Notes under the pieces: model-generated
Seen by the model: only the letters and a program-made list of their open reading frames with translations
What the model was told of the DNA's origin: nothing
Databases searched by the model: none
Position numbers and translations under genes: made by a program
Source: Amoebidium appalachense
Taxonomy: Eukaryota; Ichthyosporea
Reading direction: 5' to 3'
DNA: 64,000 nt
Assembly (NCBI GenBank): GCA_963693365.1
Contig: CAVNZM010000017.1
Coordinates: 806,001 to 870,000 of the forward strand
Shown here: positions 23,772-37,080 of the stretch, one piece after another
How positions within the stretch are numbered: the stretch's first letter is position 1
How the letters are laid out: every line of letters begins with the position of its first letter

Positions 23772-24900
23772 ACAGTGTATATGTGGGTGTGTGCGCGCGC
23801 GCGTCACGCGGCGCGTGCGTGTGTTTGGGGGGGGGGGGGGGGGGGGGAGGGGGGGCTGGGAGGGGTCGTATTGAAACTCTGCTATTGTTTAATTTGTTCA
23901 TGCTCTATGGGGAACTTCGGAATGCACAGCAAAGAGTGTGCTTTGGGCTGGGGGGAATTCGAAGTTTAAGGTCTAAGATAGATCCGTCAGCGGAATAGCT
24001 TAAACTGTCAACAAACAATCTGTGCCTGTGTGTATGCATGCCGGGACCTTTCATTAACTTAAAGCACAAGCGGGCTTGTGGCTAAACGACTATAGGCCAA
24101 TATTGGCGCATCTTTAACGGCAATGCCTACAAATGTATAGAACCATATATGGGTAAAACCAATCATTGCGCTCGGTTGCACATGCGACTGCAAATCAGGT
24201 GTCATTAACAACACAATCTTAGACTGTGCCGCTGAGTTCGAGCCCAGTTATATTTACTTCTGAGCCACGTCATTACGCCATCACAAGGCGAGTTATTGTT
24301 CGACTTAGACCTTAAGAAATTTGCTGCGTGGGATGTTCAAAGCCTGTCACATCACTCGTGAGATGGGGAGATGAGAACGAATATTTATCAAAACACATCA
24401 TAAGTTATAACCGAAACTCGCTATAGGAATATGCAGTGTGTATGTTCTTCACACCCATCCAGCTGCATCTGCGCACGCAAAAACTGAGAAAATTGCTTCT
24501 ACACAAGCACCCCCCCCACCCCCCCCCTCCTCCCCTCCCCACCCCCACCCCAACCTTTCCTTCTTCCCATCTTACCAAGCCCCCTACCCCCTTCCTGCCC
24601 CTCTCTCCGTGACCCCCTTTTCAAGCAAATTCTTTCTTTCCGATTTCTTTTGTTTTTATACAGCTTCTTTTCTTTCCGTACTTCATTTCTTCTTTCTTTC
24701 TTTCTTTCATTTTTTCCCTATGTTCTTCTTCTTTTCTTGTTTTTCTCCTGCCGTGCAGGCCGGGGGGGGGAGGGGGGGGGGGGGGGGGGGGGGAGGTGGG
24801 GAGGGGAGGGGAAGGGGGGAGGAAGGGTATGTGTGTGGGAGGAGGGGGGGGGGGGGGACTTCCAGGAAACGGTGCACTATGTAGATCCACATTGGGGAAA
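22400..24900. repeat. Homopolymer-dominated region
   Basis: T-run 22581-22612, an almost pure G tract 22682-22789, T-run then G-run 23170-23210, C-run 23263-23300 passing into (CCA)n 23301-23350, C-run about 23477-23509, (GT)n 23716-23770, G-run 23827-23847 and mixed G tracts 24763-24850. No gene is convincing. Confidence 0.85.
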
Positions 24901-25009
24901 GGGGGGGGAGGGGGGGGGGGGGGGGGGGGTTGCGCTGGCTTTTGATTTTTTGCACGTGCTATCGCAGTGGGTGGAAGGTTGGTGAACAGATGCTTGCGTG
25001 TGTGTGGGG

Positions 25010-25060
<51 letters not shown>

Positions 25061-25445
25061 ACGGCTGGAGGTGTGTTAACGTGTTCGTGCAAAAACAACA
25101 CCTTGCAGTGCGCTACGATATGACGGTATTTAAACGGCCGTGCCTTGCTGCATGCTACCTTGCTGTCTGCGTGTACCGTACCCTCACACTGTGTGTGTGA
25201 TTGAGTGAGACTCAAAGAAGGGGGAGGGGGGAGGGGGGAGGGGGGAAAGGGGGAGGGGGGTGGGGGGGAGAGGGGGAGGGGGGTGGGGGGTGGGGGGAAC
25301 CCACCGTAGTACCATCCGCTAAAAGGATGTGGTGGGGTTGCACTCCAAATTTCTACCAATCCCCCCCCCCCCCTCCCCCCCCCCCCTCCCCCTCCCCCCC
25401 TCCCCCCCCCCCCCCCCCCCCCCCCCACCACCACCACCACCACCA
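25010..25445. repeat. G-run followed by C-run and (CCA)n
   Basis: G-run 25010-25058, G-rich 25218-25295, C-rich 25362-25426 passing into (CCA)n to about 25452. Between them, 25102-25188 on the minus strand is an exon-like open segment (see findings). Confidence 0.8.
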
Positions 25446-25993
25446 CCACCACCCGCCCTTCTCCCCCTCGCGACCGCCATGTCAAAACCAAGAAATCAAG
25501 GTCTTCTTTAAAACATTGGTTTTGGTGTGGTTTGATGTTTAGTCAGACTGTGCAGCATGGTTTAAGGCCTAAGTCACGCCATGCATCGATTTCTGACTCA
25601 GAATGTCAGAATAGATGTCCGGCACTGCCTATATACATTACACACACATGTAATCTTTGAAATCTCTTCTTGAAATTACGGCAAAGAAATGTAACAGTTC
25701 AAAAAATGTCAATGGTAATCCACTATGTGTTACTATGGTTTCTTTTAAGAATGCCCCCCCGCCACACACACTCACCTCCCCACACCCCACACCCCCTCCC
25801 CCCCCAAAAAACCACACCCACCCACTTTTTGGTAGCCCTTGTACTTCTATCTCCAGCCCGGGGCTGCTCCTTTTCCCACAATCAAGCCACACTCAAATGT
25901 TTCATATATAGAAATAGCCGATCATGTAAGAATTAGTCACGTGACTATAGCCCAATGATTCAATGCGCATCAATTGCCAGTGTGCATCTTTAA

Positions 25994-26242
25994 CCTGTTC
26001 ATACCGGAAAATTTCCCTAAATAGTCACTTCAGAAACACAGAAACGGCAGATACAAAAGTATACGAAATGACGATATTATCCCCAAACCAACTTAGAAGA
26101 GTACGTAGTTTAGGGATATACGTTTCGATATTTTCAATTTATTTGAGCTTTTTCTATCGATTTTGGGCCGCAATACAGTTGTTTAGAGCTGTTTAGAGCT
26201 GGCCGGCCGCCGGCCAAATCAATTGGTGCCGGCCCGAAGAGG
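25994..26242. mobile_element. piggyBac-type MITE flanked by TTAA
   Basis: TTAA at 25990-25993 and 26243-26246 flank a 249-bp segment whose ends are CCTGTTCATACCGG and, inverted, CCTCTTCGGGCCGG (10 of 14 positions match). TTAA target duplication with short CCT-starting termini is the piggyBac signature. The interior has no ORF and ends in GGCCGGCC palindromes. It could be mobilised by a relative of the piggyBac relic at 11.9-13.9 kb, though their ends cannot be compared. Confidence 0.5.
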
Positions 26243-26749
26243 TTAATAATGGATGGATGTGCTTAGTAATTTTTGATAAGGCATTTTTGGTGCCCAAAAA
26301 ATGGTCACACTAAACGTGTCACAGACAAAAAATGTAAAGTTTAACAAACCATGAGCAACCAAGGAATCACTTTTGTGAAAAGGATGTGATAGCCTATGTG
26401 CCCATGCGACAAGTGTGTGCGGCGCAAGTTGAGATAAACTTCAGACTGTGGATACAGGCACGTTTTCAGCACGTTTTCATGCCAGCGTGTTTATTATGAC
26501 ATTCTTTTATAACGATTCTTCGAGTCTGCCACGCCATTCCGTACGGGCGGTGGAGTACAACTCGGTGTGTGCACATAGGGACGCAAGCAAAATGGCTTTG
26601 GGTGGTGCCGTGCACTAGAGGGGTTGCTTCCCTTTTTTCTTTTTCAATCAATATAATCCCTGGATAGGTGCGGCAGGCCAGTGGCAGTTCTTCTAGAACA
26701 CACTGAGGTTTCCATATTTTGTATATAAGAACTTGAATTAATTGGCGGG

Positions 26750-27199
26750 AGGAAGGGAGACGGAGGTGGGGCAGGGGGGGGGAGGGGGGGGGGGAGGAGG
26801 AAGCAGATATAAGGAGGTCGGGCATCTGATTGAGCGTGGAGGGAGGGGATCCGGAGTGAGCTGGTGGAGGGGGGGAGGGGGGGGGGGGGGGGAGGTGATT
26901 GGGAGGGAGACGCAGGAGGGGAAGGGGGAAAGGGGGGAGGGTTGGAGGGAAGTGTAGTGGGGAGAGCGGGTTTTTGGGTGGCGGGCGGGTGGTCGAACCG
27001 GAACTTCGGAACGAGAGGATGTGTATGTGCATATGTTTGCGTTTTTGCGGGTGGATGGTGTGTGTAGTGGGTGGGTGGAGGATGTGGGGGGTGGGGGTTA
27101 GTGAGCGCAATATAGCACTTACTCTCTAAAAAAGGTGCCGGGTTATGTAATGGCTTCCATGGTGACACGTGAATGTGTGTGGGGAGGTTGGCCAACATA

Positions 27200-27230
<31 letters not shown>

Positions 27231-27777
27231 CTCCCACATCACCACCACACACACACACACACACACACACAGGCACACACATACCCACCCTTGTGTCTGC
27301 TCAACATACGTGTGTATCACCGAGGGTACTTCATTTCCTCCCCAACAATCAGGCCCGGCACAAAACTTACCCTTCTCTCCCCCTCCCCCTTCCCCCCCCC
27401 CCACCTCCCCCTCCCCCTCCCCCTCGAGCTCCTCCCCCTCCCCCCCCCTTCCCCCGGCCCCTTGAGCTCCCCACCACCACTACCACCAACCACCCTTCCA
27501 CCACCCGCACACCAAAACTACATAAATTAAACTAACCACACACAACTCACAAACAACCAAACACTTCTCTCTCACCGTAAACATAAGCCTCTTCGAAGGC
27601 ACCCCTAATACCTACTTGGTATTCCATGACGGCCACCCCCTGTGTTTATTGCATCCTTCACACACACACTCCTTCCCTCCACCCGTCCATCCGCGAGAAT
27701 GAATATTGCAACATCATGAGCCGCCCCCCTCCCCTCCCCCTCCCCCCTCCCCCTCCCCCCCCCTCCCCTCCCCCGAG

Positions 27778-27811
<34 letters not shown>

Positions 27812-28075
27812 CCTGTCACGTATCACATGTCCCTCGGCACAGATCGCCCTAATAAATCCGAAGATCAACGGCCAATTAAAGCTCTTCCACCCTCTCTCTC
27901 CCCTTCCCCCTCCCCCCCCCCATCTCCCCCCCCCCCCCCCCCCCCCCCCCCCACACACACACACCCACCCATCTCCCTCAGAGTCTTTCCCCACGACTCC
28001 TTTGGTATGTATCTACCCCAACGCATTCATACCCCCTTCCCCCCCCCCCCCCCCCCCCCCCCTCGGCAACCGTTA
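26750..28075. repeat. Alternating G-rich and C-rich tracts
   Basis: G-rich 26766-26960, C-run 27201-27228, (CA)n 27246-27270, C-rich 27376-27460, C-rich 27725-27770 followed directly by a G-run 27780-27810, C-runs 27916-27951 and 28039-28061. No supported gene. The interval 28.08-28.87 kb is ordinary AT-rich intergenic DNA. Confidence 0.75.
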
Positions 28076-28874
28076 ACGTCTCCCGAAAAGTTCCCTCTTC
28101 CTTGTCTACTGATCTACAATTCAAACAGCCTGAAAGAAATGGCTTATTTAAAATATATATTTATTTATTTAAATTAACCCACAGCAGGTTCGTGCATTGC
28201 CAAATGTGCACAGGTGAGTCATAGGGGCAGCCACAACTCTGAAAGCGGGAATGTAGCTATTTAATTACGTAGGGAAGAAGAAGGAAAGGAGGAGGCCGTG
28301 TGAGTGGGGAAGTTGGTCAGGGGTAAGGAGGGATTTAACTCTTTATGGTGTAAGGTACGGAATAGTGTACGGTTTTGGTGGGTGTATTTAACTGCACTGA
28401 TGCACTGATGTATGCATTAACTAGTATATTTGTATGTATGCCATCGAGACGACTGATTAATTGTTGTACCCCGATAAGTCGGCTAAGGAGCTTTATTAAA
28501 TGTAGCAATAATTAATTAATGCACACCTTGTGAACATTTATCATACATTAATAAGAACCAGTACTGTAAACCGACCAACATATATTAATCACCACGCCTG
28601 AAGGTAATCGCCTTCACTCATGAGCCTCAGATAAACACACTCAATAGTATGTATTCATACGGTATAATTGCACAGTTGGCCACAATTCAATCTATATATA
28701 TGAATAAGGGACATCTGCTGTACACATCAAGTTTATGTCCAAGTCATGTATTGTAGACGAAGAGTTAAGAACGAGCATCACACAAGGCAAAGTCCGTGAC
28801 GAACATCACTCAGCATATATACCTTTGTGATATACATATATAGTATACGCTCAAAAGCAAAAGATTATGTTTTG

Positions 28875-29366
28875 TTATACCAACATTTTCTTGATATCCG
28901 CAGCAATAGCCTCCGGTGTGGTAGTCGACGCATACCTCTTCACACAGTTGCCTTCTTTGTCCACCAGAAACTTCTCGAAGTTCCACTTAACCCTCTTCAG
29001 CCCCAGAAACGTCTGCTGCCCCTTCAGCCACGCCCACAAAGGATGCTCATTCTCACCGTTCACCTCCACTTTTTCCATAATAGGAAATGTCACTTGCCAT
29101 GTTCTTGAGCAGAATTGCGCAATCTCCTCCCCTTGGCCGGGCTCTTGGTTGCCAAATTGGTTGCATGGAAAGCCGATAATCACCAACCCCTGGTCTTTAT
29201 ATTGTTGGTAGAGGGATTCTAACCCCGTATATTGTGGGGCAAAACCGCATTTTGAGGCGACGTTTACCACCAAAACGACCTTGCCCTTGTAATCCGACAT
29301 GTCGATGGGTTGCCCCTTGGCGTTGTTGGTGGTGAACGAGTGGAAATTCACGTTTGATAGAGTCAT
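28875..29366 (-). CDS. GPX: Glutathione peroxidase, cysteine (thioredoxin-type)
   Basis: Single-exon 163-residue protein. Peroxidatic Cys40 lies in NVASKCGFA (codon TGC, so not selenocysteine), Gln74 in CNQFGNQEPG, and Trp128-Asn129 in KWNFEKFL complete the catalytic tetrad. Cys86 (QFCSRTW, before FPI) is the likely resolving Cys of plant-type enzymes that reduce lipid and organic hydroperoxides using thioredoxin. An in-frame ATG at 29444 would add 26 residues, but a TATATAA at 29466-29460 sits only 14 nt upstream of it, so transcription should start downstream of it. I therefore prefer the ATG at 29366, which matches the family's usual length of about 160. Cytosolic, since no targeting peptide is left. 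Confidence 0.92.
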   Translation of the reverse strand: MTLSNVNFHSFTTNNAKGQPIDMSDYKGKVVLVVNVASKCGFAPQYTGLESLYQQYKDQGLVIIGFPCNQFGNQEPGQGEEIAQFCSRTWQVTFPIMEKVEVNGENEHPLWAWLKGQQTFLGLKRVKWNFEKFLVDKEGNCVKRYASTTTPEAIAADIKKMLV

Positions 29367-29459
29367 TTTAACGGTTTTGTGTGGTTGTCTATGTATGTGT
29401 TTTCCTAAGGTTTGGTGCCTGTCGTCGATGCTGTATGTGGGCATCCCAGCAGAGGTGTG

Positions 29460-29466
29460 TTATATA
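29460..29466 (-). promoter_or_regulatory. TATA box of the glutathione peroxidase gene
   Basis: TATATAA on the minus strand within GAGTATATAACAC, 94 nt upstream of the preferred ATG at 29366. Confidence 0.5.
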
Positions 29467-29496
29467 CTCGGCGCCCCCGAGATTGGAATGCAATTC

Positions 29497-29550
29497 ATGA
29501 TTCATTCGGATTTTGATTCGATCATGATTCATTCGGATTTTGATTCGATC
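29497..29550. repeat. Two tandem copies of a 27-bp unit upstream of GPX
   Basis: 29497-29523 and 29524-29550 are identical; each contains ATTCGGATTTTGATTCGATC. They lie 30 bp upstream of the TATA box and could be a duplicated regulatory site. Confidence 0.85.
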
Positions 29551-30430
29551 ATGTGGATCTAAAAACCACCAATAGGAATCCGTAAGAGGGACACAAATTT
29601 GTGTACAAATGACCGTTGTAATGACGGCGCCGGGCAAATCCGCAGTGCAGTGCATGGGCGGAGGAAACCGGTACACATATAATGTGAATATTACTGCATA
29701 CCAAACCATTAAAAAGTCATTAGTACCCATTTAAAGTGCTTGAATTACTATAAATGCATTTTCTGCCATCACAGGGCGATATTTTTGCGGCTGCAGCGGC
29801 TGGCATTGCAAATAAACTGAGGATTACGTCATCTTTTTTTGGCAACCATCTTTCCGTGATCTAAAACCAATCGATCGCAGCGGACGGTGGATTCGGTGAA
29901 GTGCGAACAAGCTCGCGCGAATTCGTACGAATTTCATCGCATGTAACAAGACTAATATACATAGGAGGCCAACATATTGCAATTAACCTTATTTTTTTTC
30001 TGTGCATATTTTGAATCAAAATATTGTCCTACACTTTATGACCGCAATCACAATCATGGCATAGAGATCGGCCGGAATCGGACTGCTGGGATGACGTCAT
30101 GGCGGAGGCCCAACTTCAGGTTGTAGCTGAGGCATCAGGATCATATTTCATTTAAAAATACGTAGTAAAAGTACTTCACAGTTTTTCGAAGAGTTTGTAT
30201 TGTTTTATAGAGAGAAAACAAAAGACTGGGTTGGAAAGTTCTAACTTTCCTGCATAAAACGGCCACACACGACTCGGGGGCACTCTGGCACTGACAACTT
30301 TGGATGGCCTACTAACGTGACGTCACGCACCGCCACCAAGTGGGAGAGTCACCTTCCCAGGTCCGGAGGTCACTTTAATGATTAATATTTCTCTTTCCTG
30401 CGTAGCTACGGCCTATGTTGTCTAGATGCC
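29551..30430. other. Intergenic DNA upstream of GPX
   Basis: No gene seen. It contains palindromic TGACGTCA-like sites at about 30091-30098 and 30319-30326. Confidence 0.4.
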
Positions 30431-30539
30431 CCCCCTCCCTGTACAAAGCTGAGAGAGATAGGAAGGTTGTTTTTGGGGCGTGCTTGGAACTATGAGTCGG
30501 GTACTACCATGCCTCGATTCACGCCAGACTCAGACCCGT

Positions 30540-30845
30540 GGCAAGGTACCCCCCCCCCCCCCCCCCTCCTCCCCCCCCCCCCCCCTCTCCCCCTCCTTCC
30601 TGCGCCCTCCCCCACCCACCCCACCCCCTTCATCGCGTCTTGTCGACTGTTCACTCAACTTTGCCGAATCGCGTCAACTAACACCCCCCCCTTCCCCCCC
30701 TCCCCCCCTCTCCTCTCTCCCCCCTCCCCCCTCCCCCCCCCCCCTTCCCCCCGTCTCTCTCTCCCCCCCCCCCCCCCCCCCGCCCCCTCTCCCCCCCCCC
30801 CTCCCCCCCCCTCCCCCCCCCCCCCTCCCTCCCCTCCCTCTCCTT
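30540..30845. repeat. C-rich pyrimidine tract
   Basis: Nearly 300 bp of CCCC/CCT/CTC sequence with two short unique islands; the poly-Pro ORFs here are artefacts of composition. Confidence 0.9.
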
Positions 30846-30999
30846 CTCTATAGGTTAGGGAGTCAGGGAGCTTTGTAGAAGCCCGGTTTATGCTCTATTT
30901 CTCTGCTTGTTTTCTTTGTCTTTTGCAACTCCTGCTTGCAGATTTTGTAGACTCTGTGTTCTTAGATTGCTGCTCCTTGAACAACCCTGCTCGTCTTTG

Positions 31000-31255
31000 A
31001 CCAAGACGGGTGGACTCGCCTGTTGCTGTTGAAACAAAGTATGGGTTGGGAACCACGTGCGAGAGGTTAAAAAGTCGAAACCCATGCTTTTGTGGAGGCA
31101 TAGGAACCCCCCTAATGATGGGCTCTGTTCAAGTGTCAGATCTGCCTGCACGCTTAAATTGTTTGATTTTGGATTTCCCACTTTTGTGACGTTTAGTTGT
31201 TGCTCTTTGTTGTCTCCTCCATATTTCCAACCCTTTAACGCATACATCATCCCCC
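31000..31255 (+). repeat. Dispersed repeat family, copy 1
   Basis: Contains AAGACGGGTGGACTCG, AAGTCGAAACCCATGC and GATGGGCTCTG, shared with copy 2, followed by a module (TTTGTGACGTTT...CATATTTCCAACCC) shared with 18110-18215. Confidence 0.65.
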
Positions 31256-31484
31256 CTCCCCCCCCCCCCCCCCCCCCCCCTCTCCCCCCCCCCACCCACC
31301 CACCACCATCACCCTCGGTGCCGGTCGACCGCCCCCTCCCCTGCTTCCCTATCTTCCCGTCTCATCATACACTGCTACACTTTTCACACACACAGCACAC
31401 AACACGACACAAACACACAAACATACACGTACTTGCACACACACTCGCGTGCGCACATGCGCTACATAATAGACACACACACAC

Positions 31485-32400
<916 letters not shown>

Positions 32401-32429
32401 ACCCCCCACTCCCGCCCCGGCCTCTCCGT

Positions 32430-32965
32430 GGATGCCTCGGGGGGCCTTCGTGTGGGGTCTGTTTATTCTTTATGTATGGTTTACACTCTGCATCGTCGTG
32501 TCCTTTATTAATGTGTTACGAAGTATACTTTAACACATTAACTCCTCGGTCTCCTGCCCTCCCTCCATCCAACCACACAGCAAATAGGTGATACTTCCAT
32601 ACATCTAAACACACACATTCAAACACCTGATTTCACTTCCATGCGTTTCCACCGCACTCCCTCTCATCCGTTTGCTCATATTGCTCCTGTATGGCTCCTC
32701 CCCCCCCCACCTCCCCCCCCCCCCCCCCCCCCTCGTCTCTGATCAAGACGGGTGACCTACTCATGTTCAAGTGAAACAGTATCTGAGTTGGGTTTCGTTA
32801 ACGAGGGGAATAGGTCGAAACTCGGGTACTGTGGATGACGTGGGCCCCCCCTGAGGATGGGCTCTGCTTATTATGCATACTCTTTATGTATGGCTTGCAT
32901 TCTGCATCGTGTTATCCGTTTGTTCTTGTGTACTTCGTACTTTTTGACGCATTCAAAACCCCCCC
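32430..32965 (+). repeat. Dispersed repeat family, copies 2a and 2b
   Basis: 32735-32965 holds the fullest copy (GATCAAGACGGGTGA ... GAGGATGGGCTCTGCTTATT ... TGTACTTCGTACTTT) ending at a C-run. 32430-32530 is a diverged copy of its second half. A near-identical inverted copy lies at 45733-45948. Confidence 0.8.
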
Positions 32966-33192
32966 CCCCCCCCCCCCCCGGGGGGCCCCCTTATGTGTCT
33001 CTATTTTTGCACAACCACGTTATGTTAGCCATTTGAAAATTGTAGTTTTTTGTACTGAGTACCACACTCTACCCTCCCTCCTTCCCCCCCCCCCCCCCCC
33101 CTCCCTCCCCACAGAGCCCCCCGTGCCATCGGCTGTAAAAACAAAAGGGTGAATGTGTACAATATCTTTACCCCTTTCCCACCCCACCTCAG

Positions 33193-35108
33193 GGTGTCTT
33201 CTCGAACTTGTACCCGATGAGGTGATATGTCACGTACTCTCCTTCCTTCCCCACCCGGACCGTTTAAAGTGCACCTTGGTATCCTGCCACTTATCGCACC
33301 TGGCACGCACTTTTAACGCCGGGCCGGTTACCATATGCGTAGCACACCCGGGTAATGCGCGCACTTTAATCAACGCGGTCGAAAAATGGGGCGGAGCAAC
33401 GGGAAAATTGAATGTAAATCTCGACATGCTTTTGGTGTGTTTGCAGCCCGGAGACGAGACTTCAATCGAGCTGAATGAGAATATCCGTATTTTTGCATCC
33501 AAAATACGGTCCCTCGCCCGGTTGGATACAGTCACGCTATCGAGCGCGTATATCTCGGAATCCCGCGAATATCTATCCCAAATTTTGCTAACTGCATTGC
33601 CTCAAAATTCACTGAGCATTCTTCTCGACGATGGGAGTACAGCCCCCCTGGCCACCCGAATTTTCGAAATTTGCACGGGGCTCAAAGATTTAATCGTCTC
33701 CGGCGATGTTCGCCCGATTGAGGAACCCGCACACGCAGTGTGCACGAATTTAGTTTCTTTGGTGATGAAAATGCGAAGTTTCCGGTTTGGAACCCTTCCC
33801 CCGTCGCTCTTTCTACCCCTGACAAATTTGGAGAGGCTTGAAATTATGGACGTGTGGGTGGGGTCCTTAGATCCTTTGCAAAATTGCACTCGACTCGAGA
33901 AATTGTCGCTGGAGTACAACCCCCCCGATGGTTCGGTGCTCGATATCGACCTTTCCGTATTAGGAAACATGCGGTCTTTAACCCATTTGGAACTGTTCTT
34001 GCTGGGGGGAGACGTTGAGATTCGGGCACGTGGAATGCCCCAACTACCGAAATTACGACACGTCATATTTCATCACGTGACTATCGACACACTTGATTGG
34101 CTGCCGCACCTGACTGCGCTGGCCGAACTGCAGACACACATTCCTGAGGGGGCCGTTATACCTAATTTGGCGTGCAGGAATCTGAAGGTTCTCGATCTCT
34201 GCGCCTTAAATAACCACCCAATTTCTACTTTCGAATTTCTTTTCCATTGCTCCACGCTCACCTCCCTTAAACTCTCACACGTACATTTGGATGGCCTTAA
34301 CGCACACACCACCCTCCCCTCCACCCTTAAACGTTTAGAGTTGATCAATCATTCCACAACGGAAATCCCCTCCTGTTTCTTTACACCTTCTCTCGAGATA
34401 TGTGAACTTTCATGCACCGCGCTCACCCAAATATCCCCTCTGGGTGTGCGTATCCCGTCATATCTCTCCATCCGATTTTCCGAAAATTTGGCCAGTTTGG
34501 ACAGTCTAGGGGGAAGCATCACCCTCACCTCTCTCCACATTTGGGACTGCCCACGTGTTAGCTCCCTCACTCCACTTTCCTTTTGCCCCAACATACACAC
34601 CATTTCCATATCGGACCTTCCCCATCTTAAGGATATATCCCCCTTAACCACATGCACCGCACTCACCTCCCTCACCCTTAAATCGTGCCCGGGGGTAACC
34701 ACAATCGAAGGAATTTCATCGCTTGGAAAACTCGCAAGCGTGACTCTAGGGGGTTTTAGATCCCCACCCACACTCAATTTTCACCCCCTTTTGCTGTGTC
34801 CGTCGCTGGTTGAAATTCATCTTGCCCCCCTGTCCCCCTCTACCTTTGCGGAGGAATACCGAAAGGTCAAGGATGTTCTGGAAACACGGGTACCCCCCTC
34901 CCCCCCCCCCCCCCCTCCCCCCTCCCCCCCTCCCCTACCTCCCCTTTCCTCCCCCCTCCCCTTCCTCCCTCTCTTCCTCCCTCTCTCCTTACTTCCTTCC
35001 ATCCCTCCATCCCCCCCTTTGTAGATTCCGATGGCTCGGACCCCGACAATGGGCTCTAGTTTTGATGCACATGTATGTACTCTTGTGTGTGTCTCACCTT
35101 TTTTTTAG
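33193..35108 (+). CDS. F-box/leucine-rich-repeat protein A
   Basis: The main exon 33193-34889 follows CCCACCTCAG and opens with an F-box (LVPDEVICHVLSFLPHPDRL, about residues 5-42). About 500 residues of irregular leucine-rich repeats follow (for example LTSLTLKSCPGVTTIEGISSL). A GT donor after ACACGG leads to a 27-codon terminal exon at 35025-35108, after CCCCTTTGTAG, ending in TAG. The first coding exon, carrying the start codon, lies upstream and was not found. F-box proteins recruit substrates to SCF ubiquitin ligases through Skp1, and the LRR part would bind the substrate. Its paralogue is at 38.4-40.1 kb. The poly-Pro extension of the exon ORF past 34890 is intron. Confidence 0.75.
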
Positions 35109-35159
35109 GTCTGCGTTGTACTGTATGTCGTGAATGTGTGTTTGGTAACCTGTAACCAA

Positions 35160-35176
35160 TTAACCCTACCTCCTCC

Positions 35177-35218
<42 letters not shown>

Positions 35219-35311
35219 CTCCCTCCGAAAACGAAAAAGGGATACTTACATACCTAAATGGGTGGATAAAACTCAATGTGCCCCGTTTATTTATTCTGTG
35301 AAGTTTCGAAT

Positions 35312-35353
<42 letters not shown>

Positions 35354-35360
35354 ATATACG
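35160..35360. repeat. Two C-runs around a short unique island
   Basis: C-run 35178-35214 and C-run 35314-35353, separated by about 100 bp of unique sequence without coding evidence. Confidence 0.85.
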
Positions 35361-35384
35361 CGGGCTAAGGTGTCGAAACTCAGA

Positions 35385-35545
35385 CGCAATTGATGACTTG
35401 GGCCCTCCCTGAGGATGGGCTCTCCTTATGACGCATACTGTGCGCATGGCTGATGTTGCATACTTGATTGTTTGCCTTTGCATGTGTCCTGCACCATGCT
35501 TCTCGTCGTGTATGCGTACTTCGTACCGTGTTCCAAATTCAACCC
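35385..35545 (+). repeat. Dispersed repeat family, copy 3
   Basis: Contains CCCTGAGGATGGGCTCTCC, TATGACGCATACTGTGCGCA and GCGTACTTCGTACCG, ending at a C-run like the other copies. Confidence 0.8.
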
Positions 35546-35678
35546 CCCCCCCCCCCCCCCCCCCTCCCCTGGAAACCTCATGTTAACTTACGTTCCCCAT
35601 TCACACACCTACACACATATGCACACATACGCATGCATACACGCACACGCACACGCACACGCACACATACATGCACAC

Positions 35679-35806
<128 letters not shown>

Positions 35807-35879
35807 TCGGAGAGACAGATCCAGACTCTGTGAGGCGATGGGGATTGCTGTGTTTCCGGCAGCAGGCGATTAGTAGTGG

Positions 35880-36609
35880 TGTGGAAGTCTTCTGATGTTC
35901 TTCTTTTTCAAAAAGTTCTGCCCGGGAAATTTTTTTTTTCTTTTTTTTCTTGGTTTGTGTGTTTGTTTAGGTGTGTTGGTGGTGAAGGAGTGGGGGGGGG
36001 GGGGGGGGGGGGGGGGGGGGATGATAATTGCTAGGGGCTAGGGTTGATTCTTTGGCCCTGAATATCCAGGGATGCTGAGCCTCGAAGGTGTCTGTATTTC
36101 GGCTTTTGAAACATGAGGGGTGTGAGATCTGAGCGCATATCAGCGGCATGACTGGAGTTTTTGAATGATTTGGTTTAATTAATGAATGGGTTTTTCCCAA
36201 AAAAAAATAATTGGTTTTTGTTTTTGTTTTTTACAAAGAGAAATTAGACGAGATATGTACTTCAAGCCGTGCGTTTTGTTTCTTCCTGCATTCTTTGTTG
36301 ATTTATTATAAATTAACAGTGGTATTATCCATGCTTGACTTGAAAAAATAACGATAGAAGACAATCTCAACTAATTTATGTAAAACGAGATTCTTTAAAA
36401 CAATACAAAATGATTGGCTGTTGGCGGCTCCGAGTTCGACACTGGGCTGGACCCATCCCCCTCCCTTCCCCCGGGCTATGGGCTCTGCCTATGACGCATA
36501 CTGTGCGCATTGCTGATGTTGCATACTTGAATGTTTGTCTATGCATGTGTCCTGCACCATGCCTCTCAACGTGTACTGTATGCGTACTTCGTACCGGTGC
36601 CGTTCCGCA

Positions 36610-36648
<39 letters not shown>

Positions 36649-37080
36649 TTTTTTTTTCAACACCCCTACTCCTGGCCAACCAACCAACCTAGGCCTCCTT
36701 TATTACGGGCAGCTGCAGGCTCTCTTCGTGTTCTCTCTTTGCATGTTCCCCTCCCCACCTTCCGCCCCCAAACCCACCTAATCACCGAGGAAGGGCACCC
36801 AATGCATTTTAATTCCAAACATTTACTCCTTCCCACATCTCTACACATGTACAAAGGCTCAAAAAGAATCAAGATGCAATACATTCCACCAGACAACGGT
36901 ACCGAGCTTTTTTCGGAGTCCATAGACTACAGACATAGGTCATAGGTGGATAGATTAATGTTGCCCAGCCATTCATCGAATATGTATTTAAGTTTCATTC
37001 GTTACAAGATAGCAGAAAAAAACAAAAAAAAAAACAAACAAAAAAAAAAAAACGTAAAACAACAAGAAGATATGAGCCTT
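35880..37080. other. Region between the convergent F-box genes
   Basis: G-run 35992-36020, dispersed-repeat copy 4, C-run 36612-36648 and A-rich tracts near 37020-37060. No gene is supported. Confidence 0.5.
36470..36610 (+). repeat. Dispersed repeat family, copy 4
   Basis: Closest to copy 3: TATGACGCATACTGTGCGCA, GTCCTGCACCATGCC and GCGTACTTCGTACC, again ending at a C-run. Confidence 0.8.

Noticed and set aside
34817-35133. Poly-Pro extension of F-box protein A
   Set aside because: Starts exactly at a GT donor matching the paralogue's donor position; treated as intron.
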